This document shows positions 59,269-64,000 of a stretch of DNA of 64,000 bases, one piece after another. Position 1 is the stretch's first letter. Each line of letters starts with the position of its first letter. The stretch spans positions 140,283 to 204,282 of the forward strand of contig NZ_JBLXCD010000007.1 in assembly GCF_048265165.1 (NCBI RefSeq), given 5' to 3'. The notes under the pieces are model-generated. The model worked only from the letters and a program-made list of their open reading frames with translations. It was not told where the DNA came from and made no database searches. This DNA comes from Oceanospirillum sp048265165 (GTDB lineage: Bacteria > Pseudomonadota > Gammaproteobacteria > Pseudomonadales > Halomonadaceae). The position numbers were made by a program, and so were the translations under genes.

Positions 59269-61233
59269 TTGAGTACTGAAATCATCAAAGTGCCGGATAT
59301 TGGCGGAGATTCAGATGTCGAGGTCATCGAGGTCTGTGTTGCAGTGGGTGACCGTATTGACGCAGAAGACTCACTGGTGGTGCTGGAATCAGACAAAGCG
59401 TCTATGGACATACCCAGCCCGCAAAGTGGTGTAGTAAAAGCGATTAAACTGAATGTGGGTGACAAGGTTTCTGAGGGTCACGACATTCTGGAACTGGAAA
59501 TTGAAGGCGCGGCTGATACCGCATCTGAAGAAGCACCAGTACAAGCTGCACCGACAGCAGAGCCAGCCTCTGTTCAGAATGAACCGGCAGTCACTCCGCA
59601 GACAGCAGCAACGCCATCCATCGAAACCATCAAGGTGCCGGATATCGGCGATGATGGCGAAGTGGAAGTGATTGAGATCAGTGTTGCTATAGGCGATGAG
59701 ATTGCTGAAGAAGACTCTTTGATTGTACTGGAGTCGGACAAAGCCTCCATGGAGGTGCCTTCACCGGTTGCCGGTAAGGTCGTAGAAATTCTGGTGGAAA
59801 CCGGAGCAAAAGTTTCAGAGGGTACTCCGGTACTACGTGTTGAAACGGCCGGTGGTGGTGTCGTTGAAGCTCCTGCCTCAGCTCCAAAAGCTGCTCCGGT
59901 GCAGGCAGAGACCCCTGCACCTGTAGCCGCTCCTGCTGCTGGGCCGGTTCGTAAAGAGATTCACGTGCCGGATCTGAGTGGTAACAATGATGTACCTGTT
60001 ATCGAAGTATCAGCTTCAGTTGGTGATGAATTACAGGAAGAAGATGCCCTGTTTGTCCTTGAAACTGACAAGGCTACTATGGAGGTTCCAGCTCCGTTTG
60101 CCGGTAAGCTGATTGAGTTCTTTGTGACCGAAGGCCAGAACGTGAACCAGGGTGATCTGGTTGCGGTAATGGAGGTAATGGAAGGGGCTGCTCCTCAGGA
60201 ACAGACTCCAATAGCATCGGCTCCAGCTGTAGCATCAGCGGCTCCTGCACAAGTTCCGGCTTCTTCGGCAGCTCCAACGGCAGCCGCTACCGCAGACAGC
60301 GGCCGCAAAACCGGAAAAGTACACGCAGGTCCTGCCGTTCGTATGACCGCCCGTGAATTTGGCATCGATCTCTTGGATGTGACGCCGACCGGACCCCGTG
60401 GCCGTATCCTGAAAGAAGATGTTCAGGCTTACGTGAAGCAGGTGATGCAGCAGGCTAAATCAGCCCCTAAATCAGCTCAGAATGCTGCCGGTGGTGCCGG
60501 CATTCCGCCAATTCCTGCGGTTGATTTCAGCCAGTTCGGTGAGATAGAAGAGAAACCCATGGGACGCCTGTTGAAGGCTGGTGCAATGAATCTGCACCGC
60601 TCCTGGCTGAATGTGCCCCATGTGACGCAGTTCGATGAAGCAGACATCACCGAGCTGGAGAAATTCCGTAAGTCTATGAAAGGTGAAGCAGAGAAGCGGG
60701 GCTCTAAACTGACGCCACTGCCATTTATTCTGAAAGCCTGTGCTTATGCAATGCAGAAATATCCACAGTTTAATGTGTCTCTGCACCCGGATGGTGACAA
60801 GCTCATCCACAAGAAATATATCAATATCGGTTTTGCGGTAGATACGCCGGACGGACTACTTGTGCCAGTGGTTCGTGATGTTGACCAGAAATCTCTCTGG
60901 GAACTGGCTGATGCTACTGCAGATCTGGCTGGTCGGGCCCAGAAAAAGCAATTAAAAGCGGATGATATGAAGGGTGGTTGTTTCACTATTTCTAGCTTAG
61001 GCTCGATTGGTGGTACAGCATTTACTCCTATTGTTAATGCGCCGGAAGTTGCTATTTTGGGTGTTTCTAAAGCCAGCATTAAGCCTGTGTGGAATGGGAG
61101 TGACTTTGTGCCACGGCAGATGTTGCCGTTGTCGCTATCCTATGATCACCGGGCGATCAACGGGGCTGATGCAGCACGCTTCACAGCGTTTATTGCGGCG
61201 GTTCTCGCTGATATTCGTCAGATACTTATGTAA
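59269..61233 (+). CDS. aceF: AceF, pyruvate dehydrogenase E2 component with three lipoyl domains
   Basis: AceF transfers acetyl groups from E1 to CoA. The 654-residue protein has three lipoyl domains with lysines 43, 158 and 268 (VLESDKAS twice, VLETDKAT), Ala/Pro-rich linkers, a peripheral-subunit-binding domain (about 345-385, HAGPAVRMTAREFGIDLLDVTPTGPRGRILKEDV) and a catalytic domain with histidine about 627 in SYDHRAINGADAARF. The start is a TTG at 59269 with GGAG upstream. It follows aceE; lpd is not in the window. Lipoylation would be by LipB and LipA, encoded upstream. Confidence 0.97.
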   Translation: MSTEIIKVPDIGGDSDVEVIEVCVAVGDRIDAEDSLVVLESDKASMDIPSPQSGVVKAIKLNVGDKVSEGHDILELEIEGAADTASEEAPVQAAPTAEPASVQNEPAVTPQTAATPSIETIKVPDIGDDGEVEVIEISVAIGDEIAEEDSLIVLESDKASMEVPSPVAGKVVEILVETGAKVSEGTPVLRVETAGGGVVEAPASAPKAAPVQAETPAPVAAPAAGPVRKEIHVPDLSGNNDVPVIEVSASVGDELQEEDALFVLETDKATMEVPAPFAGKLIEFFVTEGQNVNQGDLVAVMEVMEGAAPQEQTPIASAPAVASAAPAQVPASSAAPTAAATADSGRKTGKVHAGPAVRMTAREFGIDLLDVTPTGPRGRILKEDVQAYVKQVMQQAKSAPKSAQNAAGGAGIPPIPAVDFSQFGEIEEKPMGRLLKAGAMNLHRSWLNVPHVTQFDEADITELEKFRKSMKGEAEKRGSKLTPLPFILKACAYAMQKYPQFNVSLHPDGDKLIHKKYINIGFAVDTPDGLLVPVVRDVDQKSLWELADATADLAGRAQKKQLKADDMKGGCFTISSLGSIGGTAFTPIVNAPEVAILGVSKASIKPVWNGSDFVPRQMLPLSLSYDHRAINGADAARFTAFIAAVLADIRQILM

Positions 61234-61271
61234 GAGCTGTGCCGGCTCTGTAGCTGACGAGACTCCATTAT

Positions 61272-61285
61272 TACCCGAAAGGGTA
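61272..61285 (+). other. small hairpin with GAAA tetraloop after aceF
   Basis: TACCC at 61272-61276 and GGGTA at 61281-61285 enclose GAAA, a stable GNRA tetraloop. It precedes the main terminator and may stabilise the mRNA end. Confidence 0.45.
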
Positions 61286-61296
61286 GTTGTGCCTGT

Positions 61297-61325
61297 GGCG
61301 GTATTCTTCGGAATACCGCCTTTTT
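61297..61325 (+). terminator. intrinsic terminator after aceF
   Basis: GGCGGTATTC at 61297-61306 pairs with GAATACCGCC at 61311-61320 around a C(TTCG)G tetraloop, followed by TTTTT. Confidence 0.93.
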
Positions 61326-61370
61326 GCCTTCTAAAAACAGGTTTATTTGTCGGAAATCGAGTCAGATTTG

Positions 61371-61400
61371 CGATATTATCGATTGATTGTTGCGATCAAT
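61371..61400 (+). promoter_or_regulatory. overlapping palindromes upstream of the LysE-type gene
   Basis: CGATATTATCG (61371-61381) is palindromic and is followed by ATTGAT (61382-61387) with ATCAAT (61395-61400). They lie 15 to 45 bases before the ATG. This is a candidate operator for an adjacent or distant regulator. Confidence 0.3.
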
Positions 61401-61414
61401 TTCAAGGAAACGAT

Positions 61415-62092
61415 ATGACTGAATTTTTGCATCAGAGCGGTATATTTCTGGATTCAAGCTTTTGGGCTTTTTTAGTGGCTATTACATTACTTACGATGTC
61501 TCCGGGGGTTGATACGATTATTGTTATCAGAAATACCTTACGTGGTGGGACGCGGGACGGCATTATCACGAGTATAGCGATCTGTCTGGGGCTGTTTATT
61601 CACGCCATCATCTCAGCTGGCGGTATTTCACTGATTTTGTTGCAGTCAGCTATGCTTTTTACCGCGCTGAAACTGGTTGGGGCGCTTTATTTAATCTGGC
61701 TGGGTTATAAAAGCCTGTCTTCTGCATTCAGTAGAACATCTGGTTCATCCTTGACCCAAGCTATTACAGAAACAGTTGATGGCGTAGGAGGTTCGTCCTG
61801 GCGCTCATTTCGTGAGGGCTTTTTGAGTAACGTGCTTAACCCCAAGACAGTTGTATTTTATATGGCTTTTTTACCGCAGTTCATTCAGGCGGGTGAGCCT
61901 GCAATGCTTAAGTCGCTGTTTCTGGCTGCGGTTCACTTTTGCATCGCAAACCTTTGGCAGATTCTGATTGTTTTGCTGATTGGCAAAGCTTCATCATGGC
62001 TGTTAAAGGGATCGGTCATGAAAGGAATTGATGGGGTAATTGGCACTGTAATGATTGGTTTTGGTCTGAAGCTGGCTTTGGATCGCGGTTAG
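61415..62092 (+). CDS. LysE/RhtB-family exporter
   Basis: The 225-residue inner-membrane protein has about six helices and the LysE family start FWAFLVAITLLTMSPGVDTIIVIRNTLRGGTRDGI, then LIWLGYKSLSSAF and NVLNPKTVVFYMAFLPQFIQ. Such proteins export amino acids or homoserine lactones; the substrate here is unknown. The ATG at 61415 has AAGGAAA upstream, so the long open frame reaching into aceF is not used. Confidence 0.88.
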   Translation: MTEFLHQSGIFLDSSFWAFLVAITLLTMSPGVDTIIVIRNTLRGGTRDGIITSIAICLGLFIHAIISAGGISLILLQSAMLFTALKLVGALYLIWLGYKSLSSAFSRTSGSSLTQAITETVDGVGGSSWRSFREGFLSNVLNPKTVVFYMAFLPQFIQAGEPAMLKSLFLAAVHFCIANLWQILIVLLIGKASSWLLKGSVMKGIDGVIGTVMIGFGLKLALDRG

Positions 62093-62102
62093 AAATCAAT
62101 CA

Positions 62103-62131
62103 AACGAATGTTTGTCAGCTACAACGAATGT
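62103..62131. repeat. 9-bp direct repeat with a 20-bp period after the LysE-type gene
   Basis: AACGAATGT occurs at 62103-62111 and 62123-62131. The spacing is two helix turns. It lies in the gap before adk; meaning unknown. Confidence 0.35.
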
Positions 62132-62329
62132 ATCCTTGTTTTTGCCGTTGTGGACGGGTATTGTCGTTTTCAAATTACCAGGGTGTTGACTGATGAGTCT
62201 GTTACTTTCTGGTTTAGCAGATGTTATAACCGTCTGATCGAATTAAGAATTTTTATTCGGCGCTAGCTGCACAGCGTTGGATTTATAAAGAATAACGATT
62301 TAATAATTACACTTAGGGAGCTTTTCTCC

Positions 62330-62983
62330 ATGCGTTTAATTTTGTTGGGCGCTCCAGGCGCTGGTAAAGGTACTCAGGCTCAGTTTATCTGCGAGAAATT
62401 TGATATTCCGCAAATCTCTACCGGTGATATGCTGCGTGCAGCTGTTAAAGAAGGCTCCGAACTGGGTCTTAAGGTTAAAGAGATTATGGAAACTGGCGGT
62501 CTAGTTTCTGATGAGCTGATTATCTCTCTTGTAAAAGAGCGTATTGCTCAGGATGATTGCAAAGCTGGTTTCCTGTTTGATGGTTTCCCTCGGACAATCC
62601 CTCAGGCAGATGCCATGAAAGAGGCCGGCGTTCAACTGGATCATGTTGTTGAAATCGACGTGGCGGATGAAGAGATTATCAAGCGTATGAGTGGTCGCCG
62701 TGTCCATCCTGCGTCTGGTCGCACTTATCACATTGTTTTCAATCAGCCTAAGACTGAAGGAAAAGATGATGTGACCGGTGAAGATCTGATTCAACGTGAA
62801 GACGATAAGGAAGAAACCGTTCGTCATCGTCTGGGTGTTTATCACGATCAAACGGCTCCTTTGGTTGATTACTATAAATCCTGGGAAGCGACCGGTGCTG
62901 CCGAGGCTCCTAAATATGCTCACATTGCTGGTGTCGGCAGTGTTGATGATATTCGTGATAAGGTATTTGCCGCTCTTTCTTAA
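62330..62983 (+). CDS. adk: Adk, adenylate kinase
   Basis: Adk interconverts ATP plus AMP with two ADP. The 217-residue long-form enzyme has the P loop GAPGAGKGTQ, the AMP site ISTGDMLRAAVKEGSELG, GFLFDGFPRTIPQADAM, and a long LID domain (VHPASGRTYHIVFNQPKTEGKDDVTGEDL) without zinc cysteines. Ribosome site TTAGGGAG precedes the ATG at 62330. Confidence 0.97.
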   Translation: MRLILLGAPGAGKGTQAQFICEKFDIPQISTGDMLRAAVKEGSELGLKVKEIMETGGLVSDELIISLVKERIAQDDCKAGFLFDGFPRTIPQADAMKEAGVQLDHVVEIDVADEEIIKRMSGRRVHPASGRTYHIVFNQPKTEGKDDVTGEDLIQREDDKEETVRHRLGVYHDQTAPLVDYYKSWEATGAAEAPKYAHIAGVGSVDDIRDKVFAALS

Positions 62984-63000
62984 GAAGCACAGCCCTCTAC

Positions 63001-63039
63001 CCTAATACTGCACGTGAAGCACTTCATATTAGGTGCAGT
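63001..63039 (+). other. two mutually exclusive stems after adk
   Basis: CCTAATA (63001-63007) pairs with TATTAGG (63027-63033). ACTGCAC (63007-63013) pairs with GTGCAGT (63033-63039). The arms interleave without loop space, so only one stem can form at a time. Confidence 0.45.
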
Positions 63040-63057
63040 TATTAGAGAGAACGAAAT

Positions 63058-63100
63058 AAATCCGGTATTCTCTGATTATTTAGCGATGCCGGATTTTTTT
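63058..63100 (+). terminator. intrinsic terminator after adk
   Basis: AAATCCGG at 63058-63065 pairs with CCGGATTT at 63089-63096, long loop of 23 bases, followed by T. Confidence 0.7.
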
Positions 63101-63171
63101 ATGGGCGAAGTTTCCCGCCCTACAAGTTTGTAAAGCGGCATCTCTACCTTGGCAAATATATAGGTTGAATT

Positions 63172-63894
63172 ATGAATCAAACAATAGAGACCCTTCTTTC
63201 CCATCGCTCTATTCGCAAGTTTACTGACCAGGCTATTCCGCAAGAGGTGCTGGCGACTCTGATTGATTGCGCAAGAGCGGCATCTTCTTCGAGTAATATC
63301 CAGTGCGTTAGCATTATTCGCATTATTGATGCAAAGAAAAGAGAGCTGCTGTCTGAATATGCCGGTGGTCAAGCCTATGTTGCCAGTGCAGCAGAGTTTC
63401 TGGTTTTTTGTGCGGACTTTAATCGCCATCAGCAAGTTAAGCCGGATTCCAAGCTGGGTTTTACCGAGCAAACTCTGATCGGCGCTGTGGACTCAGCGCT
63501 TATGGCTCAGAACTGCCTTCTGGCTGCTGAGTCCTTAGGGTTGGGCGGTGTCTATATAGGTGGCTTGCGCAATAATCCTGATAAGGTTTGCGAGTTATTA
63601 GATCTACCGGAAAATGTATTTCCGATGTTCGGGATGTGTCTGGGCTACCCTGACCAGGATCCAGCTTTAAAACCAAGGCTGCCAGCTGATTTGATTTTGC
63701 ACACTGATAGCTACCAATCGTTGGATGTCGAGAAGCTTGCTGAATACGATGCAACAATGCGCGAGTATTACGATATAAGAACAGGCGGCAAGCTTGATCA
63801 ATCATGGTCTGATCAGATTAAGGCTATCCTGAGTAAAGAGGCGCGGCCATTTATGCAGGGAGCGCTCAAGAAGCAGGGTTTTGCTAAGAAATAA
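63172..63894 (+). CDS. nfsA: NfsA-type oxygen-insensitive NADPH nitroreductase
   Basis: NfsA reduces nitroaromatics, quinones and other electrophiles with FMN. The 240-residue length equals E. coli NfsA. Signatures are LLSHRSIRKFTDQAIPQEVL, ARAASSSSNIQCVSIIRI (FMN phosphate residues), AAESLGLGGVYIGGLRNNP, and a C-terminal basic region with MREYYDIRTGGKLDQSWSDQI. It starts with the ATG at 63172 after the adk terminator, and a good terminator follows. Confidence 0.9.
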   Translation: MNQTIETLLSHRSIRKFTDQAIPQEVLATLIDCARAASSSSNIQCVSIIRIIDAKKRELLSEYAGGQAYVASAAEFLVFCADFNRHQQVKPDSKLGFTEQTLIGAVDSALMAQNCLLAAESLGLGGVYIGGLRNNPDKVCELLDLPENVFPMFGMCLGYPDQDPALKPRLPADLILHTDSYQSLDVEKLAEYDATMREYYDIRTGGKLDQSWSDQIKAILSKEARPFMQGALKKQGFAKK

Positions 63895-63913
63895 GCTCAG
63901 ACTATCAGTAAAG

Positions 63914-63947
63914 GCCCGTCACCCGTAAGGTGCCGGGCTTTTCTTTT
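63914..63947 (+). terminator. intrinsic terminator after nfsA
   Basis: GCCCGTCACC at 63914-63923 pairs with GGTGCCGGGC at 63929-63938 (one T-C mismatch), followed by TTTTCTTTT. Confidence 0.85.
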
Positions 63948-64000
63948 GTTTTCAGAGTCTCGGTCCGAATACTGTATGGCGGGTCATCTTTGCTTATAGT

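Overview
The window is a 64 kb stretch of core chromosome from a gammaproteobacterium, most likely a marine member of the Oceanospirillales. This rests on gene content and order: the lpt/kds/mla cluster, dusB-fis-purH, aroQ-accB-accC, mpl next to ubiX, and the nadD-rsfS-rlmH-mrdA-rodA-mltB-rlpA-dacA-ybeD-lipB-lipA cluster. Base composition looks close to balanced, and PPi-dependent phosphofructokinase and short-form HisG also fit. The assignment is inference; no 16S gene is present. I see no tRNA, rRNA, insertion sequence, prophage or CRISPR array.

Layout. 1-3805 (minus): LPS transport and Kdo synthesis (lptA partial, lptC, kdsC, kdsD, yrbG-type antiporter). 4042-8883 (plus): mlaFEDCB lipid-transport operon, a BolA-like gene and murA, then hisG and hisD to 10974. 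11051-14708 (minus): an EamA exporter and a membrane histidine kinase followed by a cupin-AraC regulator. 14891-17883 (minus): dusB-fis-purH. 18153-25325 (minus): gdhA, a zinc-ribbon membrane protein, prmA, aroQ-accB-accC and a stand-alone DsbD N-terminal domain protein. 25514-31468: a DUF2333 protein, an orphan Rossmann protein, a thiolase and acyl-CoA ligase pair, and a divergent AraC regulator. 31577-36494: ppa, a degenerate phosphatase/kinase fusion, a VF530-type protein and pfp. 36825-39660: mpl, an unlisted 57-residue membrane protein, ubiX and a lipoprotein. 39698-42456 (minus): two membrane proteins with degenerate GGDEF domains and an EamA exporter, all overlapping. 42593-54264 (plus): proA and the cell-wall elongation and lipoate cluster. 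54361-63894: a small unknown membrane protein, a CBS protein, a GmhA-like isomerase, a truncated ROK kinase, aceE-aceF, a LysE exporter, adk and nfsA.

How the genes work together. Much of the window builds or maintains the envelope: LPS core sugar and transport (kds, lpt), retrograde phospholipid transport (mla), peptidoglycan precursors and recycling (murA, mpl) and rod elongation (mrdA, rodA, dacA, mltB, rlpA). A second theme is acetyl-CoA and lipoate: lipB and lipA make the cofactor used by aceF, aceEF makes acetyl-CoA, and accBC commits it to fatty acids. Pyrophosphate metabolism appears twice within 5 kb (ppa and pfp).

Least ordinary items: (i) a 16-codon leader ORF with a good ribosome site whose stop overlaps the aceE start; (ii) a 57-residue two-helix membrane protein overlapping the ubiX start; (iii) two adjacent GGDEF-type membrane proteins that keep an RxxD inhibitory-site motif but lost the active-site motif; (iv) a PP2C/kinase fusion lacking catalytic residues in both halves; (v) an intrinsic-terminator-like hairpin just upstream of aroQ-accBC, with similar arrangements before hisD and purH. 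No single large undescribed system is evident.
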